Positions 6,865 to 13,901 of a stretch of DNA of 17,609 bases are shown here, in pieces. Source of the DNA: Prolixibacteraceae bacterium (GTDB lineage: Bacteria > Bacteroidota > Bacteroidia > Bacteroidales > Prolixibacteraceae). Both the position numbers and the translations under genes were made by a program. How positions within the stretch are numbered: the first letter of the stretch is position 1; each line of letters begins with the position of its first letter. The stretch is from positions 1 to 17,609 of the forward strand of contig JAFGGF010000030.1 in assembly GCA_016930735.1 (NCBI GenBank). The letters run 5' to 3'. A model generated the notes under the pieces. It saw only the letters and a program-made list of their open reading frames with translations. It was not told the DNA's origin and did no database searches.

Positions 6865-7935
6865 CTAACTGTTATTTTCTTCTACAAGTTCCCTGTTTTT
6901 ATTGTATTGTAATGTTTCAATCCTGCGTCCCTGATCATCGTATTTATAAGCTGTGATTGCAACACCGTTATTTGGATTTTCAGCAATATTTTTATTGGCA
7001 TCCATCGAAATTCTTTCAACCAGGGCACCATGTTCATCATAAACCGATTTGGTAATTGGCAGATTATTCCCCCCAAGTAATTCATTATCCTGATCGTATT
7101 GAGTAACTTCAACCGGGTAACCATTTTCATCGAAAACACTAATACGTTTCGCCCAGCCCCAATAGAGGTTTGAAAGCTGGCCGGTAGTACTGTGCACAGA
7201 AAAACTTTTAACATCGCCTTTGTCGTTATTATCGAACAAAAAATAAGAAACACCAACGTCTCCGCAGTTTTCAGCTGTACAATTGTAAAGTGTATCGGCT
7301 TCGTAATTTGCCATACGGGTAACAAATCCATTATTATCATATGAAAACCGAAGTTCATAAAACGGGCAGAACGGATTCATTACAACACTTTCGCCGGCAA
7401 GGTTGTATCTTATTTCCTGTATCATTCCATCACTGAGTTTTGCCCACTTGTAATTGTGGATGTTGTTCCAGTTTTCAACCGGATTCCCGTCCTTGTCAAG
7501 GAATCTCAGTCCAATTCTCAACCCGTTTCCATCGGTAGTATATTCCTGCGTAAAAACACTTCCACCCCAGGTTGACGGTTCATTGTTCTCATTAAAAAAA
7601 TGTTTTAATTGTATATTTCCATCATAGGTGTAAGTGATTTTTGCGGCACCCATTGATGAATATCCCAGAAGGACTCCGTTACGGTTGTATTCTATTGAAG
7701 CAAGTCGTCCCTGGTCATCCCAGGTAAATTTGTAATTGTTTATTGTTTTGGCTTCATCGGCAGATAATGGATATGAGCCGCGTTCAATGTCCCATGAAGT
7801 TTCACTGAAAAGTAAATTCCTGTAATATTTTACGTTTTCCTGTTCTTCTGTCTGAGCAGGTTTTTGATTGCATGAATAAAATCCGACAGTAAAAACTGCC
7901 ATAATCAGGATCAGAATTAAATTTTTAAATTTCAT
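6865..7935 (-). CDS. Lipoprotein with YD/MORN-like repeats
   Basis: A 356-residue lipoprotein. The hydrophobic signal ends in the lipobox FYSC with Cys22. The mature part is made of loosely repeated units of the form YD-x-x-G-x-x-x-E-x-x-x-Y-D/N: for example VFDENGYPVEVTQYDQDNEL, VYDEHGALVERISMDANKN and KYDDQGRRIETLQYNKNREL near the C-terminus, and YNRNGVLLGYS and FLDKDGNPVENW earlier. These resemble Rhs/YD or YwqK-type repeats that form beta-sheet rods. I do not recognise a specific named family. There is no toxin or RHS core domain and the length is modest, so a polymorphic toxin is unlikely; a surface or periplasmic structural or binding role is more likely. A hairpin follows the stop. Confidence 0.75.
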   Translation of the reverse strand: MKFKNLILILIMAVFTVGFYSCNQKPAQTEEQENVKYYRNLLFSETSWDIERGSYPLSADEAKTINNYKFTWDDQGRLASIEYNRNGVLLGYSSMGAAKITYTYDGNIQLKHFFNENNEPSTWGGSVFTQEYTTDGNGLRIGLRFLDKDGNPVENWNNIHNYKWAKLSDGMIQEIRYNLAGESVVMNPFCPFYELRFSYDNNGFVTRMANYEADTLYNCTAENCGDVGVSYFLFDNNDKGDVKSFSVHSTTGQLSNLYWGWAKRISVFDENGYPVEVTQYDQDNELLGGNNLPITKSVYDEHGALVERISMDANKNIAENPNNGVAITAYKYDDQGRRIETLQYNKNRELVEENNS

Positions 7936-8047
7936 AATTGATAAAAATTTTTGATTAAACTTTATTGTTCTTTAAAGTAAACAGTTATAATTAATTAATG
8001 TTTACATTATCAAACTTTTAACAAGTATTTAACATGAATGATTTTTA

Positions 8048-8473
8048 CTATTTATTCACCATCCATTTTGAAAAAACATCGAGGTAATTCCAAAACGACA
8101 TGATTATATTTTCCGGCAAATCCTGTTTTAATAAAACCTGACGATAACATTCGAGCCAGATTTTACGTGCTTCAGCAGTTATCGGGTGAGGTGCATGGCG
8201 TCTTACCAGCATAGGATTTCCACGGTTCTGATTAAAGTATTGGGGACCACCGCAAATCTGTATAAAAAAATCGGCCGAATTTTCCTTGGCTTTTTCAAGT
8301 GCTATGGGATTCTCAGGAAATAAATGACTGATGCTGCTTTGTTTCAGCAAATCATAATGGTCACTTACCATCTTCCGCATTCCTTCTTCCTGAAGCAATT
8401 CAAACATTTGCCTGTCGGGTAAAGTAACCTGTGGCCGTTGCCCGGAAAAATATTCGCTGATAAGATAATTCAT
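8048..8473 (-). CDS. Truncated hemoglobin (2-on-2 globin, group II-like)
   Basis: A 141-residue heme protein that would bind O2 or NO in the cytoplasm. Family marks are MVSDHYDLL with Tyr40 at the B10 position, GGPQYFNQNRGNPMLVRRH (75-93) with His93 as the proximal F8 ligand, and Trp106 at the G8 position in KIWLECY. GGPxxYxxxxGxPML is the usual trHb run. A second His (His96) occupies a position that is commonly Phe in group II proteins (HAPF). An N-terminal extension of about 25 residues precedes the globin fold. Functions known in the family are NO detoxification, O2 binding and redox sensing; none can be singled out. It stands alone on the strand with 88 bases upstream and 112 downstream. 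Confidence 0.85.
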   Translation of the reverse strand: MNYLISEYFSGQRPQVTLPDRQMFELLQEEGMRKMVSDHYDLLKQSSISHLFPENPIALEKAKENSADFFIQICGGPQYFNQNRGNPMLVRRHAPHPITAEARKIWLECYRQVLLKQDLPENIIMSFWNYLDVFSKWMVNK

Positions 8474-8561
8474 TTAGCCAATGTTTTATCAGAAAACAAA
8501 CAATGGCGAATAAGGTTGATAGGAAATTATAGAATGACTAAAATTACAAATGGATAAATTA

Positions 8562-8933
8562 TTAATTATCACTTAATTTTTTGCTAATTGTGGAAAAGAT
8601 AGCAAGTAATTCACCGGATTCTTTAAATATATTGTCAATATCTTCCATATTAATCCAATTCATATTTTGAATTATTTCTATCCAATACTGAGTTTCGCTT
8701 GCTTCGCTTTCACAGATTTTTATTCGATTTTTGAAATCGGCTTTACTTCTGGCTCGGTTTGCCTCTCTGTAGTTTGCACCAATACTTGTGGCAGATTTTG
8801 TTATTTGGTTTCTGATAACCTTGCTTTCAATCGACACTGATAATTGAGATGACAATTTTATTATATCAACGGCAAAATTTAATGTCCTTTTTTCCAAATC
8901 TTTACTAAATTCTTTTTTATCCATGGTTAACAT
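8562..8933 (-). CDS. Four-helix-bundle protein (23S rRNA intervening-sequence family)
   Basis: A 123-residue protein of the four-helix bundle family (S23/IVS-encoded type). Signatures are the helix SKVIRNQITKSATSIGANY (39-57) followed by REANRARSKADFKNRI and then ESEASETQYWIE. The family was first found inside intervening sequences of 23S rRNA genes, but many free copies exist; here no rRNA is near. The role is unclear, perhaps nucleic-acid or protein binding. The start is either ATG at 8933 (MLTMDKKEF) or the second ATG at 8924 (MDKKEF), and neither has a clear ribosome site. Upstream sequence carries a 13-base direct repeat. It is the most mobile-looking gene in the window, though no ends or transposase are seen. 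Confidence 0.87.
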   Translation of the reverse strand: MLTMDKKEFSKDLEKRTLNFAVDIIKLSSQLSVSIESKVIRNQITKSATSIGANYREANRARSKADFKNRIKICESEASETQYWIEIIQNMNWINMEDIDNIFKESGELLAIFSTISKKLSDN

Positions 8934-8975
8934 TTTATTTATTCATTTATCCAATTTAGTTCATTTAAGTCATTT

Positions 8976-9004
8976 TCAATCCTTCAGTAAATCAATCCTT
9001 CAGT
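8976..9004. repeat. Two copies of a 13-base direct repeat
   Basis: TCAATCCTTCAGT occurs at 8976-8988 and again at 8992-9004, a period of 16. It lies in the 74-base gap between the AraC-type gene (stop at 9008) and the four-helix-bundle gene. It may be a remnant of slippage, a binding site, or chance in low-complexity sequence. Confidence 0.6.
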
Positions 9005-9007
9005 CTT

Positions 9008-9880
9008 TTATTTTATCGGCACCCAGATTTCCGTCAGTAATTTTTCAGGTTTTACTTTTCCGGGTGTATTTAAATATTTTTCAAACGAAGGAGCATCCCT
9101 CAATTCTATTTCATTTTCATTCAACCATTTCCCAAAAATATAATCATAAGAATTAGTGAATTTTTCATATGGCCCCTTATGTGTAAACACGGCATATTTG
9201 CCTCCCTGTAATTCCTGAACTCCAAGCTCCCCTTCAGGTTTTACTTCTTTTGAAACTACAATACAGGCATCATACCTCAATTTGGATGCTTCCGTAACTT
9301 TCGGGTCATCGTGGCTGATCCCGATAAACTCGGTACTGAATCCAAATAATCGTTTTTCTTTGGCACATTCACAAACCCTGTCCCACGCTTTTCCTGCACT
9401 TTCGTTATATGCTCCGATTGCCTGCACAAAAATTACTTTCTGTGATTTACGCACTTTAATTTTAGGTTTTAAACTTTTTAAATTTTCCATAGCATTAAAT
9501 TTTATTTTTGAATCTTCTGAAATGATCAGGCTGTTATAATTTTTCCTGAATTCAACGGGTGTAACCTGGTACCGTTTTTTAAAAGCTTTGTTAAAAGATG
9601 CAGGATTTTCATAACCAACTTTAAATGCAACATCGGTTATTGGCAGGATTGAATAACGCAACAAATTTAAGGATGCCTCGAGCCTGCGCCTGATAATATA
9701 TGCCCCAAGCGATTCTCCCAGGTGAGCACGCATTATCCGGTGGAAATGAAACGATGAATAATTCCCTACCTGCGCAAGTGATTCAACATCCAGGTTATCT
9801 CCTAAATGATTGTTTATAAAAAGAATTACTTTGTTGATCCTTTCAAAATACAAATTTTGGGTATCAGTTTTCACATTCAT
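9008..9880 (-). CDS. AraC-family regulator with GyrI-like effector-binding domain
   Basis: A 290-residue transcription regulator of Rob/SoxS-like layout: DNA-binding domain first, effector domain second. The AraC double helix-turn-helix spans about residues 14-116; SFHFHRIMRAHLGESLGAYI and ITDVAFKVGYENPASFNKAFKKRYQVTP are the two recognition regions. Residues about 136-290 form a GyrI-like small-molecule-binding domain, with GVQELQGGKYAVFTHKGPYEKF and the end YLNTPGKVKPEKLLTEIWVPI as marks. Such proteins respond to hydrophobic cations or drugs, but the ligand here is unknown. An exact -7-like element lies 19 bases upstream of the ATG. No efflux pump gene is adjacent, so targets are probably elsewhere. 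Confidence 0.92.
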   Translation of the reverse strand: MNVKTDTQNLYFERINKVILFINNHLGDNLDVESLAQVGNYSSFHFHRIMRAHLGESLGAYIIRRRLEASLNLLRYSILPITDVAFKVGYENPASFNKAFKKRYQVTPVEFRKNYNSLIISEDSKIKFNAMENLKSLKPKIKVRKSQKVIFVQAIGAYNESAGKAWDRVCECAKEKRLFGFSTEFIGISHDDPKVTEASKLRYDACIVVSKEVKPEGELGVQELQGGKYAVFTHKGPYEKFTNSYDYIFGKWLNENEIELRDAPSFEKYLNTPGKVKPEKLLTEIWVPIK

Positions 9881-9899
9881 CTTATCCTGGTTATCGATT

Positions 9900-9907
9900 C
9901 AAAAATA
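9900..9907 (-). promoter_or_regulatory. Candidate -7 element for the AraC-type gene
   Basis: Read on the minus strand, TATTTTTG matches the consensus TAnnTTTG exactly and lies 19 bases before the ATG at 9880. A well-spaced TTTG -33 box is not obvious. Confidence 0.4.
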
Positions 9908-9941
9908 ACTGTCAGAAGATACAACCGATTTTCCAATCTTG

Positions 9942-10643
9942 CTAATAATCGGCATAACCCAAAGAAGCTACGCTGATTTTTATACCGGGAATTTTTTGCA
10001 TTGAAAAGGCACAGGCTTCGAGAGTCGATCCGGTTGTAATTACGTCATCAACCAATAAAATGTGTTTATTATAAAATTTATCAGGTTCTGTTACTTCGAA
10101 AATGCCTTCCACATTTTTCCATCGTTCAAACCGGGTTTTCCTTGTTTGGGTTGATGTAAAAACTATCCGATGCAGGATATCGGTATTTACAGGTCTGTTT
10201 AATCCGAAAGCAAAACCTTTTGCAATCCATTCACTTTGGTTGTAACCCCGCTTTTTCAGTTTTTTAGGATGAAGTGGTACAGGAATAATCATATCAACAT
10301 CAGAAAAGTACCCGCTTTCAGCCATTTCAAATCCAAAATGTTTGCCGATCTCAAAACCAATTTCCTTTAAACCCTTGTATTTTAAGAAATGTATCAGTTT
10401 CTGATAACGGCTGCCTTTCCTGAAAAAAAAATAGGAAGTTGCTTTTTCAATATTCACCCTTCCCCAGAATAATTGTTCAACTTTGTTTTCTGACGATAAA
10501 TGGAACCTTGTCCTTGGAATATCATGGAGGCATTTCATACAGATAAAACTTTCCTGACTGATCAGTTTCTCAGAACAGGTAATACAAATTTCAGGATAGA
10601 ATAATTGTACAAAATCCGGCCAGTATTTTAAGATTGGATTCAA
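9942..10643 (-). CDS. comF: ComF-family phosphoribosyltransferase-like protein
   Basis: A 233-residue cytoplasmic protein of the ComF/GntX family. The N-terminal zinc ribbon has Cys20/Cys23 (CITC) and Cys35/Cys38 (CMKC). A phosphoribosyltransferase fold follows, with IPVPLHPKKLKKRGYNQSEWIAKG (120-143) and the PRPP loop ILLVDDVITTGSTLEAC (195-211). In transformable bacteria ComF helps DNA uptake or primosome loading; in others the role is open. The start is TTG at 10643: this frame has a stop (TAA) ten codons upstream and no ATG or GTG between, while the zinc ribbon needs the residues after the TTG. It is followed after 61 bases by the AraC-type gene on the same strand. Confidence 0.92.
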   Translation of the reverse strand: MNPILKYWPDFVQLFYPEICITCSEKLISQESFICMKCLHDIPRTRFHLSSENKVEQLFWGRVNIEKATSYFFFRKGSRYQKLIHFLKYKGLKEIGFEIGKHFGFEMAESGYFSDVDMIIPVPLHPKKLKKRGYNQSEWIAKGFAFGLNRPVNTDILHRIVFTSTQTRKTRFERWKNVEGIFEVTEPDKFYNKHILLVDDVITTGSTLEACAFSMQKIPGIKISVASLGYADY

Positions 10644-10800
10644 GGTTAACCAATTTGTTCCAAGTTACGAATAAATTCCGAGATTTTAATTTACCGTAGT
10701 TTAATCCTGTTTTAATCGTTCTGTAATCCAAACACTTTACTTTTACGTTGAGTCTGATATAATTTACTTCCTTATCCCTTAAGAGAAATCGTTTCCCACA

Positions 10801-10821
10801 GGTTGCCATACCCGGGCAACC
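10801..10821. repeat. Perfect 7-base inverted repeat upstream of the cytochrome operon
   Basis: GGTTGCC (10801-10807) and GGCAACC (10815-10821) are perfect inverted copies around ATACCCG. The repeat abuts the -33 box of the promoter that follows. It may be an operator for that promoter. No T-run follows, so it is not a standard terminator. Confidence 0.6.
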
Positions 10822-10854
10822 TTTGCTTATTTAAAAACAATAAAAATAATTTTG
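10822..10854 (+). promoter_or_regulatory. Promoter of the cytochrome-SUMF1 / Gfo-Idh-MocA operon
   Basis: TTTG at 10822-10825 and TAATTTTG at 10847-10854 are separated by 21 bases, a full match to the Bacteroidota TTTG / TAnnTTTG promoter. It lies 88 bases before the ATG, leaving a leader of about 80 bases. The gap between comF and this operon (10644-10942) otherwise shows only the inverted repeat next to it. Confidence 0.6.
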
Positions 10855-10942
10855 TGATCATCCGACAGTATTTACATCATATATTATTTTACTAATTTTA
10901 GGCTCTTTAAATTAACCTGAGATCAGGCTAAACCGGAATTAA

Positions 10943-12472
10943 ATGCTGAAAAGAATTGTACTTTATCTTCGGAAGAAACTCCTTCTTGTTATTTTCATTG
11001 GTTTTATTATCGGGATTGTTGCAACTATTTATTCTCACAAACTAATTGAGGCAACTTCTACTGTTGAATCCTGCAAAATGTGCCATGTCCATCCTCATGT
11101 TTTTGATTCATGGAAACTATCGGTTCATTACGATACAAAGGTTGGAATCCATATTCAATGCGTCGATTGCCATTTGCCACCCAAGGGGCAGGGTTATTTA
11201 AAAGAGAAAATAAAAGCCTCGGCACGGGATGCTTACGGATATTTTTTTAAAGACAGTGCCGATTTTAACTGGGAAGCCAAATCAACTCTGGACCAGGCAC
11301 AGCATCACGTTTTTAAAACATCATGTATTCATTGTCATGAAAACCTGTTCCCGCTCACTTTAACAAAAAAAGGTCAGGACGCACATCTGTACTATACTCA
11401 AAAGGAAGGTGAACTCAGGTGTATCAATTGTCATTTAAATGTTGGCCATTATGACCCGAATGCCCTGCATGCCCAGAATGTAAATTTTGGAAGTTCTTCA
11501 GATGAAGATAAAGAAGTATTTTCGGAATCAACAAAAGTGATTGAATTTACAGATTTTACAGAACAGATACCAAATACTACAGTTTCTTTTAAAATGAAAG
11601 CCATTCCCGGTGGTTCATTTAAAATCGGAAGTCCTGAATCTGAACCGATGAGGAAACAGGATGAAGGCCCGGTCAAACAGGTTAACATCAGCCCGTTTTT
11701 TATGGCTGAAGTGGAAGTAAACTGGACTGAGTTCTTGGCTTTTTATTCAGCAACTGCAACTGAAGGACGCTCAACCGACACAGAAGGCAGCAGGCGATAT
11801 ACTGAAGTTGATGCAATTACAGGTCCTACTCCACCCTACGGGCAACCCGACCAAAACTGGGGATTAGGAAAAAGGCCTGCAATTACTATGAGTTATAATG
11901 CTGCTGAAACTTATTGCCGCTGGCTTTCGGAAGTTACCGGGAAAACTTACAGGCTGCCGACTGAAGCCGAATGGGAATATGCCTGCCGTGGAGGTTCTGA
12001 TTCTCCTTACTTTTTCGAAGGATCACCAAAAGATTTTTCTCAAAAGGGATTATTCAGAAAATTATTTGGTAAAAGCAATGAAACTATTGCTAAATACATT
12101 ATTTTTAATGAAAACAGTAATTTAAAAACACAGGAACCTGATTTGGTTGAAGCAAATCCGTTTGGATTAAAAAACATGCTGGGAAATGCTGCCGAGTATT
12201 GTTCAGACTGGTACTCTGCCGATGCATATTCCGATTTAAAAGATGGTGTTACCGATCCGAAAGGCCCTGTTTCAGGAGAAGAACATGTAATTCGCGGAGG
12301 TTCGTTTAAAAGTAACCTGGATGATGTTCGTTGTGCAGCACGTGATTACACAAAGACGGATGCCTGGTTAAAAACCGATCCGCAAATGCCAAAAAGCATA
12401 TGGTGGCTTTCCGACTGTAATTTTATAGGTTTCAGGGTAGTATGCGAATTCGATGAAAATACCGGAAAATAA
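10943..12472 (+). CDS. Tetraheme NapC/NrfH-like cytochrome c fused to a SUMF1/FGE-like domain
   Basis: A 509-residue two-part protein. Residues 12-30 form one membrane anchor. Residues 40-180 hold four CxxCH heme sites, at 44-48 (CKMCH), 73-77 (CVDCH), 128-132 (CIHCH) and 160-164 (CINCH), as in NapC/NrfH quinol-oxidising cytochromes on the periplasmic face. After an acidic linker (181-205), residues about 217-503 form a formylglycine-generating-enzyme-like domain, with MKAIPGGSFKIGS, YRLPTEAEWEYACRGG, GLKNMLGNAAEYCSDWY, VIRGGSF and a FIGFRVVCE ending. The paired copper-binding cysteines that FGE carries just after RGGS(F/Y) are missing (RGGSFKSNLDDVRCAAR), so true formylglycine synthesis is unlikely. 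The next gene, 30 bases away, is an exported oxidoreductase, so electron exchange with it is inferred. Confidence 0.9.
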   Translation: MLKRIVLYLRKKLLLVIFIGFIIGIVATIYSHKLIEATSTVESCKMCHVHPHVFDSWKLSVHYDTKVGIHIQCVDCHLPPKGQGYLKEKIKASARDAYGYFFKDSADFNWEAKSTLDQAQHHVFKTSCIHCHENLFPLTLTKKGQDAHLYYTQKEGELRCINCHLNVGHYDPNALHAQNVNFGSSSDEDKEVFSESTKVIEFTDFTEQIPNTTVSFKMKAIPGGSFKIGSPESEPMRKQDEGPVKQVNISPFFMAEVEVNWTEFLAFYSATATEGRSTDTEGSRRYTEVDAITGPTPPYGQPDQNWGLGKRPAITMSYNAAETYCRWLSEVTGKTYRLPTEAEWEYACRGGSDSPYFFEGSPKDFSQKGLFRKLFGKSNETIAKYIIFNENSNLKTQEPDLVEANPFGLKNMLGNAAEYCSDWYSADAYSDLKDGVTDPKGPVSGEEHVIRGGSFKSNLDDVRCAARDYTKTDAWLKTDPQMPKSIWWLSDCNFIGFRVVCEFDENTGK

Positions 12473-12502
12473 AAATATAATCTAACTTAAATTACCAAAA
12501 TC

Positions 12503-13846
12503 ATGAGTGAAAATAACTTTTCAAGAAGAAAATTTTTAGCCGGGGCAGCTGCAGTTGGAGCAGCAGGAGCCATGGGAGTTGGTACACTTTCATCCTGTAC
12601 TTCCGGCGGATCAGGTTCAGGAACTATCGGCAACTGGACACCCCGTGAATTAAACTTGCCTCCGCTGCTTGATACTGCACCCGAAGGAAAAGAACTGAAA
12701 GCAGGTGTAATCGGGTGCGGTGGACGTGGTTCAGGTGCCGCATTTAATTTCCTTAATGCAGGAACAGGTTTGTCAATTACCGCTCTGGGTGACGTATTCC
12801 AGGATCGGCTGGATGATTTAAAAAATAAACTGAAAGAAAAAAACGTTGAAGTTCCTGAAGAAAACTGTTTTATAGGATTCGATGCTTTTGAGAAAGTAAT
12901 CGATTCAGGTGTTGATATTGTTATTCTTGCAACACCACCAAAATTCAGGCCCCAGCATTTTGAAGCTGCTGTAAAAGCCCGTAAACATGTTTTTATGGAA
13001 AAACCGGTTGCTGTTGACCCTGAAGGTATCCGCCAGGTAATTGCAGCAGCAAAAATGGCTGAGCCAATGGGATTAAAAATTGTTACCGGAACTCAAAGGC
13101 GCCATCAGCACAAATATGTTAATATTCTCAAAGAAATCAATAATAATGCAATTGGTGATATAATTTCTGCGAACGTTTACTGGAATCAGAATCAGTTATG
13201 GTACCGGAATAACAACCCGGCCTGGAGTGAAATGGAATGGATGATCCGCGACTGGGTTAACTGGTGCTGGCTTTCAGGCGACCATATTGTCGAACAACAC
13301 GTACATAACCTTGATGTTGCAAACTGGTTCCTCGGAAAACTACCGGTTAAAGCACTGGGTTTTGGTTCAAGGCAAAGAAGGGTTACCGGTGACCAGTACG
13401 ATAATTTCAGTGTCGACTTTGTTCTTGATGACGGGAGGCAAATTCACAGTATGTGCCGCCAGATTAATGGTTGCGATGGTGGTGTTTATGAAACATTCCA
13501 TGGTACAAAAGGAATGTCATTTACTTCGCAGGGGGGAACAGCAACTATTTCAGATGCTTCCGGCAGCCAGCTTTTTGCGTTTGATGATGCTCCAAACAGC
13601 CCGTACGACCAGGAACATATCGACCTTGTTACCTGTATTCGTAAGGATATTCCAATTAATGAGGCAGAAGGAACCGCTAATTCATGTTTAATGGGAATAA
13701 TGGGGCGTGTTTCAGCTTATACCGGAAAAGAAGTTACCTGGGATGAAATGATGAACTCTGATATAAAACTCGGACCTACAACTTATATTATGGGAAATAT
13801 CGGATATATTGAAACAGCCAGCATACCGGTTCCGGGTAAAGAATAA
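12503..13846 (+). CDS. Tat-exported Gfo/Idh/MocA-family oxidoreductase (probable lipoprotein)
   Basis: A 447-residue NAD(P)-dependent oxidoreductase. The N-terminus has a Tat motif (SRRKF, 7-11), an Ala/Gly-rich hydrophobic stretch, then LSSC with Cys32 as a likely lipidation site. The Rossmann domain has GVIGCGGRGSG (68-78) and the catalytic-site EKP (166-168, Lys167). The second domain carries SGDHIVEQHVHNLDVANW (258-275) with the family His/Asp residues. Tat export implies folding with bound cofactor before transport, as known for Zymomonas glucose-fructose oxidoreductase. Likely substrates are sugars or sugar-like alcohols; the exact one is unknown. It follows the cytochrome fusion gene by 30 bases and ends just before a terminator. 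Confidence 0.92.
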   Translation: MSENNFSRRKFLAGAAAVGAAGAMGVGTLSSCTSGGSGSGTIGNWTPRELNLPPLLDTAPEGKELKAGVIGCGGRGSGAAFNFLNAGTGLSITALGDVFQDRLDDLKNKLKEKNVEVPEENCFIGFDAFEKVIDSGVDIVILATPPKFRPQHFEAAVKARKHVFMEKPVAVDPEGIRQVIAAAKMAEPMGLKIVTGTQRRHQHKYVNILKEINNNAIGDIISANVYWNQNQLWYRNNNPAWSEMEWMIRDWVNWCWLSGDHIVEQHVHNLDVANWFLGKLPVKALGFGSRQRRVTGDQYDNFSVDFVLDDGRQIHSMCRQINGCDGGVYETFHGTKGMSFTSQGGTATISDASGSQLFAFDDAPNSPYDQEHIDLVTCIRKDIPINEAEGTANSCLMGIMGRVSAYTGKEVTWDEMMNSDIKLGPTTYIMGNIGYIETASIPVPGKE

Positions 13847-13866
13847 AACGAATAGAAAAAATAAGT

Positions 13867-13901
13867 AAAATCCATTTTCCATCAGGAGGATGGATTTTTT
13901 T
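13867..13901 (+). terminator. Intrinsic terminator of the cytochrome operon
   Basis: AAAATCCAT (13867-13875) pairs perfectly with ATGGATTTT (13890-13898), with a 14-base loop that can pair further (TCC/GGA), followed by a T-run. It is 20 bases after the oxidoreductase stop. It overlaps the TAA of the convergent lipoprotein gene, so it may serve both directions, though the reverse side has only four T. Confidence 0.8.

Noticed and set aside
6882..7358. 158-codon minus-strand ORF overlapping the YD-repeat lipoprotein
   Set aside because: Same strand, different frame, with no recognisable domain; the lipoprotein frame has a signal peptide and repeats.
6865..7935. Polymorphic toxin of the Rhs type
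   Set aside because: Although YD-like repeats are present, there is no RHS core motif, no C-terminal toxin domain and no immunity gene.
10591..10809. 72-codon minus-strand ORF with an ATG upstream of comF
   Set aside because: It runs out of frame into the start of comF, shows no recognisable domain, and its own start lies inside the inverted repeat; it is most likely chance.
13287..13691. 134-codon ORF within the Gfo/Idh/MocA gene
   Set aside because: Lies in a shifted frame of a gene with intact family motifs, and no domain is visible.
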